Of a stretch of DNA of 64,000 nt, positions 25,511-33,582 are shown one piece after another. The translations under genes were made by a program, and so were the position numbers. The notes under the pieces are model-generated. The model saw only the letters and a list, made by a program, of their open reading frames with translations. It had not been told where the DNA came from and made no database searches. Every line of letters begins with the position of its first letter. The first letter of the stretch is position 1. Where the stretch lies: assembly GCA_934162425.1 (NCBI GenBank), contig CAKPIS010000001.1, forward strand, positions 62,001 through 126,000, read 5' to 3'. Source of the DNA: an uncultured Bacilli bacterium. Its GTDB lineage: Bacteria; Bacillota_I; Bacilli_A; RF39; UBA660.

Positions 25511-26663
25511 CTTTGTACTTATAAAAGTTACTGGAAAAAACATAAGTTTATTTATAAGAAAATTATTAATTAATAACATAACTTATGATAAATTAAAGAA
25601 AATAAATCACAAAGAAATCTATATAAAAATATCGTATGATAATTACTTAAAACTTATTAAGTTTAAAACAATATATAAAATTGAAGTAATTAAACTATAT
25701 GGTAAAGTTAAATATAAATCTATTATTAAAAAAAATAAATCATACATAATAAGCATTATATTATCACTTATCTTATTATATATAATGTCTACTACGTGCT
25801 TTAAAATAAACGTAGTTCACAATAATAAAAAACTTAGAAGTTTAGTATTAGATGAGCTAAAAGTTAATGGCATTGGTAAATATAAACTTATTCCAAGCTA
25901 TAATAAAAGAGTTAAAATTATTAATAAAATTATAAAAGAAAATAAAAATGAAATAGAATGGATGGAAATAGAAAGAAAGGGAAGTATCTTACTTGTTAAA
26001 CTAGCTGAAAGAAAAATTAATAAAAAAGAAGAAGTATGTGAAAATAGACATATAATAGCTAAAAAAAGTGGTATTATAAAAAAAATAAGTGCAAGCCATG
26101 GAGATATAGTTAAAGGTGTAAATGATTATGTGCAAAAGGGAGATATAGTAATAAGTGGTAATATTATAAAAGATGAAACTATAAAGAAAAGCTTATGTGC
26201 AAAAGGAGTAGTTTATGCTGAAACTTGGTATACAGTAAGTGTTTCATACCCATTATATTATGAAGAAATAAATTATTTAAATGAAATTAAAAATAACTAT
26301 ATAATAACTATATTTGATAAAAAAATCTCTTTAAAAAAGAACTATGCTTCATACTATTTAGAAAATAAAAAAGATTTATTAAAAGAAAAAATATTTCCAT
26401 TTAATTTAAGTGTAGTAAAACAAAGAAAAACTAAAACCATAAAGCAAAAATTAAGCTATGATAAGGCAGTAGAATTGGCATCTAAACTAGCATATAATAA
26501 GCTTAAGAAAAAATTAAATGATGATGAAAAAATTATTAGTAAAAAAACTTTGAATTTTTCTTCAAATAATAGTAAAATAGAAGTAGATGTTTTTTTTAAG
26601 GTGTATGAAAATATTACTGATTATAGTAAAATAGATTTAACCGATATAAAAACACCAGAATAA
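25503..26663 (+). CDS. yqfD: Sporulation protein YqfD
   Basis: Membrane protein of the YqfD family, which is found with YqfC in endospore formers. 386 residues: a soluble N-terminal part, one TM helix near residues 83-100 (SYIISIILSLILLYIMSTTCF), then a long extracytoplasmic part with a POTRA-like start (LKVNGIGKYKLIPS) and family-typical stretches IAKKSGIIKKISASHGDIVKG and VQKGDIVISGNI. The length is normal. It overlaps yqfC and is followed after 20 bases by a VanZ-family gene where Bacillus has phoH. Confidence 0.88.
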   Translation: MNSFVLIKVTGKNISLFIRKLLINNITYDKLKKINHKEIYIKISYDNYLKLIKFKTIYKIEVIKLYGKVKYKSIIKKNKSYIISIILSLILLYIMSTTCFKINVVHNNKKLRSLVLDELKVNGIGKYKLIPSYNKRVKIINKIIKENKNEIEWMEIERKGSILLVKLAERKINKKEEVCENRHIIAKKSGIIKKISASHGDIVKGVNDYVQKGDIVISGNIIKDETIKKSLCAKGVVYAETWYTVSVSYPLYYEEINYLNEIKNNYIITIFDKKISLKKNYASYYLENKKDLLKEKIFPFNLSVVKQRKTKTIKQKLSYDKAVELASKLAYNKLKKKLNDDEKIISKKTLNFSSNNSKIEVDVFFKVYENITDYSKIDLTDIKTPE

Positions 26664-26683
26664 TTTTTATAAGAGGCTTAATT

Positions 26684-27301
26684 ATGTTTATTAATATTTT
26701 CTTAAGAGCAATAAAAGATATATGGCCTATGTTATTTATATTTACTATTATATTGGTTTCAATTAGAATAGTTTATTTACTAACTAATAAGCAAAAAATA
26801 GTGTTATATAAAGAAATAATAACATATCTTTTCATAATATATTTGCTATTGCTATATTATATTGTTACATTTCAAGATAATAATTATGGTACTAATAATC
26901 TTATTCCATTTAAAGAAATCTTTAGATATCCATTGTCTTCTAGATTATTTATTAGGAATGTAGTAGGTAATATTTTACTTTTTGTTCCTTTTGGAATATT
27001 TGTCGCGCATTATACTAAAAATAAGAAGATATATGTTACGTTATTTTTATCTTTATTAGTATCATCTGCAATAGAGTTTGCTCAAAGTTGTATTGGTAGA
27101 ACTGCTGATATTGATGATATTATATTAAATACTCTAGGTGGAGTATTAGGGTGCATTTTATATAAATTAGCAAAAGCTACTATAAACAAGATGCCTAAGT
27201 TCTTGAAAAGTGAACTATTCTGGGATATTATTACTCTTTTAATTATAATTATTCTTATTTATGTATTATTTAAGTTTAATTTTTGGAGGTTTTTAGTATG
27301 A
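26684..27301 (+). CDS. VanZ-family membrane protein
   Basis: Multi-pass membrane protein of the VanZ family, 205 residues. There are helices near residues 13-32, 43-62, 88-107, 112-135, 140-160 and 178-198. Conserved features are NLIPFKEIF, the RNVVGNILLFVPFGIF helix, SAIEFAQ and the ADIDDIILNTLGGVLG segment, in which acidic residues sit at the membrane edge. VanZ itself gives low-level teicoplanin resistance; most homologues have no known role, so no resistance function is claimed. It overlaps ybeY by ATGA and stands at the place occupied by phoH/yqfF in Bacillus. Confidence 0.85.
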   Translation: MFINIFLRAIKDIWPMLFIFTIILVSIRIVYLLTNKQKIVLYKEIITYLFIIYLLLLYYIVTFQDNNYGTNNLIPFKEIFRYPLSSRLFIRNVVGNILLFVPFGIFVAHYTKNKKIYVTLFLSLLVSSAIEFAQSCIGRTADIDDIILNTLGGVLGCILYKLAKATINKMPKFLKSELFWDIITLLIIIILIYVLFKFNFWRFLV

Positions 27302-27753
27302 ATTACGTTGAGTTTTTTAATAATTATGGTAAAGATTTAGACATCAATTTAGTTGCTTTAAAAGATTTTATTATTTACTGTTTAGATAGACTTTCATTGA
27401 AAAATGTATTATTTAATGTTATAATAATTAACAATGATAGTATTCATAAGATTAATAAAGAATATAGAGGTATTGATAGACCAACTGATGTAATAACGTT
27501 TGCTCTTGAGGATAATAAGCAAATTAATATGCCAGAGGTTAGAGTACTAGGCGATATTTATATATCTTATGATAAAGTTATATCACAGGCTAAAGAATAT
27601 AATCATAGTATAAAAAGAGAAATATGTTTTTTAGCTGTTCATGGCTTACTTCATTTATTAGGCTATGATCATATGAAAAAAGAAGATGAAATAAAAATGT
27701 TTAGTTTACAAAAGGAGTTGTTAGAAGATTATGGCATCAAAAAAGAAAGTTAA
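27298..27753 (+). CDS. ybeY: Endoribonuclease YbeY (16S rRNA 3' processing)
   Basis: Single-strand endoribonuclease needed for 16S rRNA 3' maturation and ribosome quality control. 151 residues with the diagnostic zinc motif H-x3-H-x5-H in AVHGLLHLLGYDH near residue 120, and the upstream family pattern NKEYRGIDRPTDVITFAL. ATG 27298 is chosen because GGAGG lies eight bases before it; the start overlaps the vanZ stop. The last 23 bases overlap the dgkA start. The order ybeY-dgkA is strongly conserved in Firmicutes. Confidence 0.95.
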   Translation: MNYVEFFNNYGKDLDINLVALKDFIIYCLDRLSLKNVLFNVIIINNDSIHKINKEYRGIDRPTDVITFALEDNKQINMPEVRVLGDIYISYDKVISQAKEYNHSIKREICFLAVHGLLHLLGYDHMKKEDEIKMFSLQKELLEDYGIKKES

Positions 27754-28168
27754 GATGGAAGTTTCAAGAGGTAAATACGTTGAGTCCCAACAATTTAAAA
27801 AATTAAGTCCAAAAAGAATTCTTAGAAGTTTTAAATTCTCATTTGATGGACTTAAGTATGCTTATTTACATGAGCAAAGTTTAGCCCTTCATGTAATAAT
27901 TATGTTTATTATAATTACATGTGGTTTTGTATTTAAAATTACACCAATTCAGTGGGTTATTACACTTGTTATGGGTGCATTAATATTGGTTTCAGAATTA
28001 TTTAATACATCAATAGAAGCAGTAGTTGATTTAGTTACTGAAGAATTTCATCCATTAGCTAAAATTGCTAAAGATACAGCTTCAGCTGCAACATTTGTAG
28101 CAAGTATTATAGCAGCTGGTATGTGGCTTACAGTATTTTTACCAAAAATAATTGCATGTTTTAGGTAA
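27731..28168 (+). CDS. dgkA: DgkA-family lipid kinase (undecaprenol/diacylglycerol kinase), copy 1
   Basis: Small trimeric integral-membrane kinase; in Gram-positives the family phosphorylates undecaprenol to recycle the wall-lipid carrier. 145 residues: a basic N-terminal extension of about 35 residues, then three TM helices. The active-site patterns are present: LHEQSLALH, SELFNTSIEAVVDLV and FHPLAKIAKDTASAA. The start overlaps ybeY. The basic N-terminal extension is longer than in Bacillus DgkA. A second copy follows three bases downstream. Confidence 0.9.
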   Translation: MASKKKVKMEVSRGKYVESQQFKKLSPKRILRSFKFSFDGLKYAYLHEQSLALHVIIMFIIITCGFVFKITPIQWVITLVMGALILVSELFNTSIEAVVDLVTEEFHPLAKIAKDTASAATFVASIIAAGMWLTVFLPKIIACFR

Positions 28169-28171
28169 TAT

Positions 28172-28498
28172 ATGGAAAAAGTAAAGAAGTTTTTTAACAG
28201 AGAACAAAATTTACTTGTTCATATATGCATATCAATACTTGTTATTATATTTGGATTTATCTTTTCTATATCATATACACAGTGGCTTATAGTTATGTTT
28301 TTAATAGCTTTTGTAATAACATCAGAACTTATTAATTCTGCAATAGAATTAACAGTAGATTTATATACAACTAAGTTTCATCCACTGGCTATGGTAGCTA
28401 AAGATACTGCAGCAGCGGCAGTTGTAATATCAGCTTTTACTGCAGCGATTATTGGTTTATATATATTTGTACCAAAATTTATAGCAATATTAAAATAG
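28172..28498 (+). CDS. DgkA-family lipid kinase, copy 2
   Basis: Tandem paralogue of the preceding gene, 108 residues, without the basic N-terminal extension. It keeps the same three-helix layout and the active-site signatures REQNLLVHI, SELINSAIELTVDL and FHPLAMVAKDTAAAAV, so it is expected to be active. Sequence outside these motifs differs considerably, which points to an old duplication and perhaps a different lipid substrate. It begins three bases after copy 1 and is surely co-transcribed. The coding region ends inside a bidirectional terminator. Confidence 0.87.
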   Translation: MEKVKKFFNREQNLLVHICISILVIIFGFIFSISYTQWLIVMFLIAFVITSELINSAIELTVDLYTTKFHPLAMVAKDTAAAAVVISAFTAAIIGLYIFVPKFIAILK

Positions 28499-28524
28499 TT
28501 CCTATATCAAGAACTATTTTTTTA
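28492..28524. terminator. Bidirectional terminator between dgkA copy 2 and a methyltransferase gene
   Basis: AAAATAGTTC (28492-28501) and GAACTATTTT (28511-28520) form a perfect stem with A on one side and a T run on the other. It overlaps the 3' ends of both convergent genes. Confidence 0.85.
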
Positions 28525-29290
28525 GTATATCTAAAACATGAGAAGATGCTCCTAAAAGTTCCACTTTTTCACATATAGATAAATGATATTTTAAGTATAT
28601 GTCAAATGTTTCATCATCCATTTTATTTATTATAGGTCTTATATAATCAGAAGCACCATCTTGTGATAATATTTTAAATCTTTTTAAATTTAGCTTATCC
28701 TTTAAATAATTAATATCATCTAATCTTACCATGCTATATAAATCATCTTTTTTAGGAGTAACATGAAAAGATGAATCAATAAGATTATTTTTAATGGCTT
28801 CTTTTATTGTATTATCCTTAAAACCATGTGTTATAATGGCATACTCATTCATATAATAACTAATTAATATGAATCCATTTTCTTTAACTATTCTTTTAGC
28901 TTCCTTTAGAGCCATTAATTTATCTTCCATACTAATTAAATGGTACATAGGTCCAAAAAGTAAAACCATATCATAAGATTTATCATCAAATCTAGATAAG
29001 TCTTTAGCATTACCAAGATAAGATTTAATACTAATATCTTTTTTCTTTAAAGTCATTAAATTATGTTTTACAAGTTCTACTGCAGTAACATCATATCCCT
29101 TATTTTTTAAATAAATAGAATACTTACCAGTACCACATCCAACATCAATTATTTTAGGATTTTCAATATTACTTAATATTTCTTCTATATATTTAATAGC
29201 TGTAGTAAATTCTACTATGCCATGCCTTCTATCAAGTCTTTTATCTTCATTAAATTTATTATAATATTTTATTAAATTATCTTCATTCAT
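28514..29290 (-). CDS. Class I SAM-dependent methyltransferase
   Basis: Methyltransferase of 258 residues; the substrate is unknown. Motif I IIDVGCGTGKYSIYL (SAM-binding glycine loop) is near residue 43, the acidic residue ending strand 2 is in VTAVELV, motif II is DMVLLFGPMYHL and motif III is ENGFILISYY. The pattern GPMYHL is typical of small-molecule methyltransferases annotated only at family level. ATG at 29290 has GAAAGGATG upstream. It is transcribed towards dgkA and shares a -35 box with the divergent gene on its right. Confidence 0.85.
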   Translation of the reverse strand: MNEDNLIKYYNKFNEDKRLDRRHGIVEFTTAIKYIEEILSNIENPKIIDVGCGTGKYSIYLKNKGYDVTAVELVKHNLMTLKKKDISIKSYLGNAKDLSRFDDKSYDMVLLFGPMYHLISMEDKLMALKEAKRIVKENGFILISYYMNEYAIITHGFKDNTIKEAIKNNLIDSSFHVTPKKDDLYSMVRLDDINYLKDKLNLKRFKILSQDGASDYIRPIINKMDDETFDIYLKYHLSICEKVELLGASSHVLDILKK

Positions 29291-29315
29291 AAATACATCC
29301 TTTCAGCTATATACT

Positions 29316-29367
29316 ATAATAACTCAAGTTGATTTGTATTGCAAATTATTAAATATAGAGGTAGAAT
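29316..29367. promoter_or_regulatory. Back-to-back promoters sharing one palindromic -35 box
   Basis: TTGCAA at 29339-29344 is its own reverse complement. On the plus strand a 17-bp spacer leads to TAGAAT (29362-29367) before the 29395 gene. On the minus strand a 17-bp spacer leads to TATTAT (29316-29321) before the methyltransferase. Confidence 0.6.
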
Positions 29368-29394
29368 AGTATTATTTGCTAAAGGAGTGTTATT

Positions 29395-29952
29395 ATGACT
29401 GCAAATGAAATTAGAACTTGTATTATTTATGAGAAAAAATATGTGAAATATAATGAGACAACTGTAATTGTATTTAAATTATCTGATGCTGTTTTATGTT
29501 TGTATAATCCAGTTTATGATAATTATATTCATATGAGTGGTAAATTTATAAATGAAAAAACAGAAAAAGAATTTAAAAACGAGGATAGTAATTACGCAAT
29601 ATATCCATTTGATGTAACAGAAGTTGCAGAATATATACCAACTGGTTATGATATTGAAAATATAATTAGCGAAGCAAAAGATGGCTTTGAATATTCTTAT
29701 TTAAATGAATTTGGTAATATTGTTAGGATAAAGGATAAAAAATTATTAGAAATAGCTAAAAAAGCATTTGGTAAAAGATTAGATTATTTTAAGTTAGAAG
29801 AATATACTTCTTTAAAGGATGCACCTGGCGTATTAAAGAAAAACATTGATATATTAAGTAGTAATTATGATGTTTTAGAAAGAGATAAATTTATAGATGA
29901 AGAATTAGATAGATATAATAGTTACGTTAAAAGAGTTAAAATTAATAATTAA
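29395..29952 (+). CDS. Hypothetical protein, unknown function
   Basis: 185 residues, soluble, no family recognised. The N-terminal half looks like a beta-rich fold (TVIVFKLSDAVLCLYNPVYDNYIHM). The rest is acidic and helical and ends in a basic tail (RYNSYVKRVKINN). It has a good ribosome site (AAAGGAG) and a promoter that shares its -35 box with the divergent methyltransferase. It is monocistronic; xseA downstream has its own promoter. Confidence 0.65.
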   Translation: MTANEIRTCIIYEKKYVKYNETTVIVFKLSDAVLCLYNPVYDNYIHMSGKFINEKTEKEFKNEDSNYAIYPFDVTEVAEYIPTGYDIENIISEAKDGFEYSYLNEFGNIVRIKDKKLLEIAKKAFGKRLDYFKLEEYTSLKDAPGVLKKNIDILSSNYDVLERDKFIDEELDRYNSYVKRVKINN

Positions 29953-29977
29953 TTTTTTCTCTTTTCTTTTTCTTTAA

Positions 29978-30007
29978 TTGACCTATATTATAAAGATATG
30001 GTATCAT
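29978..30007 (+). promoter_or_regulatory. Promoter of the xseA operon
   Basis: TTGACC at 29978-29983, an 18-bp spacer, then TATCAT at 30002-30007, 27 bp before xseA. Confidence 0.6.
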
Positions 30008-30033
30008 ATTTATGTAAAGGATAGGTAATTTAT

Positions 30034-31305
30034 ATGCAGCATGATTATATTAGCGTAACAGCACTTACTAGGTATATAAAATATAAAATAGATAATGATA
30101 TTCATCTTCAAAATGTATATTTAAAAGGTGAAATATCGAATTTCAAAGCACATACTAGAGGACATTTTTATTTTACTTTAAAAGATGAAACATCAAGAAT
30201 AAATGCTATAATGTTTAGCTATAACGCAACAAAACTTAAATTTAAACCAGAAGATGGTATGAAAGTACTTATAAGTGGTAAGATAAGCGTATTTGAATCA
30301 ACTGGGAATTATCAAATATATGTAGATGACATGATGGAAGATGGTATTGGTAATTTGCATATTGCATTTGAACAATTAAAGAAAAAATTAGAAATTGAAG
30401 GATTATTTGATCAAAAATATAAAAAACAAATTCCTTTATTTCCAATGAAAGTTGGAATAATTACTGCTCCAACGGGAGCTGCTGTAAAAGACATATTATC
30501 TACTATTAAAAGAAGATTTCCAGTATGTCAAACCATACTTTTTCCTTGTCTTGTTCAAGGTGAAGCTGCAAAAGATGATATAGTAAAAAAATTAGATATT
30601 GCAGATAGCTATAATTTAGATGTCATTATATTAGGCCGTGGTGGTGGATCAATAGAAGATTTATGGCCGTTTAATGAAGAAATTGTAGCTAGAAAGGTAT
30701 TTGACTGTAAAACTCCTATAATTAGTGGTGTAGGTCATCAAATAGACTTTACAATATGTGATTTTGTATCAGATGTTAGAGCTGAAACTCCAACGGGAGC
30801 TGCTGAAAGAGCTGTGCCTAAACTAAGTGATGTTATAATGCAAATAGATAATTATAAAGTAAGATATACAAACTCGGTTAAAAGTATTTTAGAAAATAAT
30901 AAACTTAAATTAAAAAAGTTAAAAGATAGTTATGTATTAAAAAATCCACTTAGTTTATATGAGGTAAAAGAACAAAAATTAGATAATATAATAGATAAAT
31001 TAAATACATGCATAAATACAACTCTTTATGTTAATAAATCTAAATTAGATATTATTAAAGGAAGTATAATATTTAAAGAACCTAGTATTTTATATGATAA
31101 TAAACTTAAAAAAACTAATCATTTAATAGAAAAATTAGAAATATTAAATCCTCTTAATTCACTTAAAAGAGGTTATTCTATTACAAAAATTAATGATAAA
31201 TGTGTTAAGAGTATAAAGAATATAAAAATAGATGATAATATAAATATAATAATAAAAGACGGAGAGATAAACGCTAAAGTTATGGAGGTTAAAAATGAAA
31301 GATAA
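30034..31305 (+). CDS. xseA: Exodeoxyribonuclease VII large subunit
   Basis: Catalytic subunit of the single-strand-specific exonuclease VII, active in DNA repair. 423 residues: an N-terminal OB fold (VYLKGEISNFKAHTRGHFYFTLKD), then the catalytic region with GIITAPTGAAVKDILSTIKRRFP and DVIILGRGGGSIEDLWPFNEE, followed by GVGHQIDFT and DVRAETPTGAAE. A coiled-coil C-terminal region then carries the LKRGYSI segment. The length is normal. It overlaps xseB by eleven bases, the usual arrangement. Confidence 0.96.
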   Translation: MQHDYISVTALTRYIKYKIDNDIHLQNVYLKGEISNFKAHTRGHFYFTLKDETSRINAIMFSYNATKLKFKPEDGMKVLISGKISVFESTGNYQIYVDDMMEDGIGNLHIAFEQLKKKLEIEGLFDQKYKKQIPLFPMKVGIITAPTGAAVKDILSTIKRRFPVCQTILFPCLVQGEAAKDDIVKKLDIADSYNLDVIILGRGGGSIEDLWPFNEEIVARKVFDCKTPIISGVGHQIDFTICDFVSDVRAETPTGAAERAVPKLSDVIMQIDNYKVRYTNSVKSILENNKLKLKKLKDSYVLKNPLSLYEVKEQKLDNIIDKLNTCINTTLYVNKSKLDIIKGSIIFKEPSILYDNKLKKTNHLIEKLEILNPLNSLKRGYSITKINDKCVKSIKNIKIDDNINIIIKDGEINAKVMEVKNER

Positions 31306-31516
31306 CGAAAAATTTGAAGATAAGTTAAAAGAATTAGAAAATTTAGTTAGTGAGTTAGAAAAAGGAGATGTGTCTTTAGATGATGCAATAGAAAAATATA
31401 CATCTGCTATGAAGCTTGCTAAGGAGTGTTCAGAAAAATTAAAAAATGCTGAAGAAAATGTTAACAAAATATTAACTGAAAATGGAACGCTAGAGGACTT
31501 TAAGGTGGAGGAATAA
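31295..31516 (+). CDS. xseB: Exodeoxyribonuclease VII small subunit
   Basis: Small regulatory subunit that binds several copies to the XseA coiled coil. 73 residues with the family core FEDKLKELENLVSELEKGDVSLDDAIEKYTSAMKLAKECSEKL, here given in short pieces: LENLVSELEKGDVSLDDAI is diagnostic. The C-terminus is acidic. Its start lies within xseA, and its stop is one base before the next ATG, so translation of the three genes is coupled. Confidence 0.95.
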   Translation: MKDNEKFEDKLKELENLVSELEKGDVSLDDAIEKYTSAMKLAKECSEKLKNAEENVNKILTENGTLEDFKVEE

Positions 31517-31517
31517 C

Positions 31518-32420
31518 ATGACATTAGTAATTATGGCTGCAGGTATGGGTTCTAGATTTGGAGGATTAAAACAAGTAGAACCAGTTGGACCTAACGGAGA
31601 ATTTATACTTGATTATTCAGTATACGATGCAATAAAAGCTGGATATACAAAAGTAGTATTTATAATAAAAGAAGAAAATTATGATTTATTTAGAAAAACA
31701 GTAGGTAAAAGAATTGAAGATAAAATAGATGTAGAATATGCATTTCAAAAATTAGAAGATGTACCATCATTTGTTTCTATTCCAAAAGAAAGAGTAAAAC
31801 CTTGGGGTACTTCACATGCTATTTTATCAGCTAAAAATTTTGTTAATGAACCATTTACTGTTATTAATGCAGATGATTTTTATGGTTTTGAGCCATATAA
31901 AAAGTTATCTAATTTCTTTAAAGAAAATAAAAATGATGATGAATATGCTATGATTGGATATAGAGCATCTAACACGATGAGCAAAAATGGTTCAGTTAAA
32001 AGAGGAGTTTGCAAAAAAGATAGTAATAATTATTTAGTTAATTTAACAGAATCATCACTAGAATACATGGGTGATAAAATAATTGCAACACCACTAGATG
32101 ATACAATAGAAAAATTTGAAATTGATAAAGATAATTTAGTTTCTATGAATATATGGGGATTTAGACCAAATATATTTTCTTACTTAGAAGATGAAATGAA
32201 TGAATTCTTTAAAAAGCATACTAGTGATTTAGATAAATGTGAATTTTTAATACCAGATAGTATTTTTAAAAGAATAAAAGAAGAAAAAATAAAAGTAAAT
32301 GTTTTAGACACATCTGAAAAATGGTATGGAGTTACATATAAAGAAGATAAAAAAGATTTAACTGATGCAATTAATAAACTAATTGAAGAAGGAAAATATC
32401 CTAAAAATTTATGGGATTAA
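31518..32420 (+). CDS. Sugar-nucleotidyltransferase-like protein
   Basis: Member of the NTP-transferase superfamily (GT-A-like Rossmann fold) that couples sugar phosphates to nucleotides. 300 residues. The N-terminal nucleotide loop reads MAAGMGSRFGGLKQVEPVG (family G-x-G-[ST]-R). A substrate segment PWGTSHAILSA and the metal-binding NADDFYG follow. The sugar specificity cannot be read. A GGTGGAGG ribosome site overlaps xseB, so it is the third gene of that operon, an unusual partner for exonuclease VII. The C-terminal third is less conserved. Confidence 0.82.
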   Translation: MTLVIMAAGMGSRFGGLKQVEPVGPNGEFILDYSVYDAIKAGYTKVVFIIKEENYDLFRKTVGKRIEDKIDVEYAFQKLEDVPSFVSIPKERVKPWGTSHAILSAKNFVNEPFTVINADDFYGFEPYKKLSNFFKENKNDDEYAMIGYRASNTMSKNGSVKRGVCKKDSNNYLVNLTESSLEYMGDKIIATPLDDTIEKFEIDKDNLVSMNIWGFRPNIFSYLEDEMNEFFKKHTSDLDKCEFLIPDSIFKRIKEEKIKVNVLDTSEKWYGVTYKEDKKDLTDAINKLIEEGKYPKNLWD

Positions 32421-32514
32421 TTCTTCTTTTTTAATTACCATTTTTTATCTATTATTATTTTAAAAAAATTTATCATAATAATAATGTAATTCGAATTACA
32501 AAGGAGCATAAAAA

Positions 32515-33495
32515 ATGTTTAAAAAATTTAAAAATTTTATAGCAATATTCATTGTTGCTACATTTATTATGCCACAAAGTGTATTTGCTTATTCCAAGTA
32601 TATAGTAGCTGGAGGAGAAAATATAGGTCTTCAAATTAATAATAATGGAATAATAGTAGCTGGTTTTTATAAAATAGGTAATATAGATAATTCTTCTTAT
32701 TTAAGAAAAGGAGATACAATAGTTGAAGCTGGAGGAAAAAATATTACTTCAATAGATGAGTTTGTAAATGCAATAAAAGAAAGTAATGGAAGCAATTTAA
32801 AAATAGTATACACAAGAGATAAAAAAAGAGAAAGTACAAATATTAATTTAATAAATGATAATGGTACCATTAAAACAGGACTTTATATTAAAGATACAGT
32901 ATCTGGTATAGGAACTCTTACATATATAGATCCAAATACAAGACTTTATGGTGCTTTAGGGCATGAAGTATTTGAGTCATCAACAGGTATAATGATGAAC
33001 GTAAAAGATGGTAAAATATATGACTCTAACGTAACTTCAATTGAAAAAAGTACAAGAGGAGATCCTGGATGTAAGAATGCTAATGTAGATCAAAATAAAG
33101 TTTTTGGTAAAATAGTAGAAAATACTAAATCTGGAGTATTTGGAAAATATGAAAAAGAAATAGATAAAAGTAATTTATATGAAGTTGGTGAATATAAAGA
33201 TATAAAAGTAGGTAATGCTAAAATAATTACAGTTATAAATGGTAAAGATAAAAAAGAATATGATATAAATATAATAAAAGTTAATAATAATGTAAATGAT
33301 AATAAAAATATATTATTTGAAATAACTGATGATGAACTATTAAGTAAAACCGGAGGAATTATTCAAGGAATGAGTGGATCTCCAATAGTACAAGATAAAA
33401 AAATTATTGGAGCTGTTACGAATGTGGTAGTAAATAACCCAAAAAGAGGTTATGGAATACTTATAACTACAATGTTAAAGGAAGCTGAAAACTAG
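32515..33495 (+). CDS. spoIVB: SpoIVB-like serine peptidase (S55 family)
   Basis: Forespore-secreted protease that in Bacillus triggers sigma-K activation by cutting SpoIVFA. 326 residues: a signal peptide (residues 6-25), a PDZ domain (about 35-115; YLRKGDTIVEAGGKNI) and the S55 peptidase domain. The predicted triad is His150 (GALGHEV), Asp272 (ITDDELL) and Ser287 (QGMSGSPIV); all are present, so it should be active. It is shorter than Bacillus SpoIVB (about 425 residues). spo0A and recN, its usual neighbours, are not adjacent; a prepilin gene follows instead. Confidence 0.92.
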   Translation: MFKKFKNFIAIFIVATFIMPQSVFAYSKYIVAGGENIGLQINNNGIIVAGFYKIGNIDNSSYLRKGDTIVEAGGKNITSIDEFVNAIKESNGSNLKIVYTRDKKRESTNINLINDNGTIKTGLYIKDTVSGIGTLTYIDPNTRLYGALGHEVFESSTGIMMNVKDGKIYDSNVTSIEKSTRGDPGCKNANVDQNKVFGKIVENTKSGVFGKYEKEIDKSNLYEVGEYKDIKVGNAKIITVINGKDKKEYDINIIKVNNNVNDNKNILFEITDDELLSKTGGIIQGMSGSPIVQDKKIIGAVTNVVVNNPKRGYGILITTMLKEAEN

Positions 33496-33502
33496 CTTTC
33501 TT
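33478..33502 (+). terminator. Terminator at the end of spoIVB
   Basis: AAGGAAGCT pairs with AGCTTTCTT (one G-T wobble); the stop codon is in the loop. T-rich sequence follows. Confidence 0.6.
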
Positions 33503-33528
33503 TTCTTTTGCTTTTTTTTGAAGAATTA

Positions 33529-33557
33529 TTGAATTATTTGTAAATATATGTTACTAT
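33529..33557 (+). promoter_or_regulatory. Promoter of the surface-protein island
   Basis: TTGAAT at 33529-33534, a 17-bp spacer, then TACTAT at 33552-33557, preceded by TGT in the extended -10 position. Confidence 0.6.
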
Positions 33558-33582
33558 TTTATGTAGAATAGGAGGAATAAAA

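Noticed and set aside
26684..27301. Glycopeptide resistance from the VanZ-family gene
   Set aside because: No vanHAX genes are near; VanZ-family membership alone does not indicate resistance.
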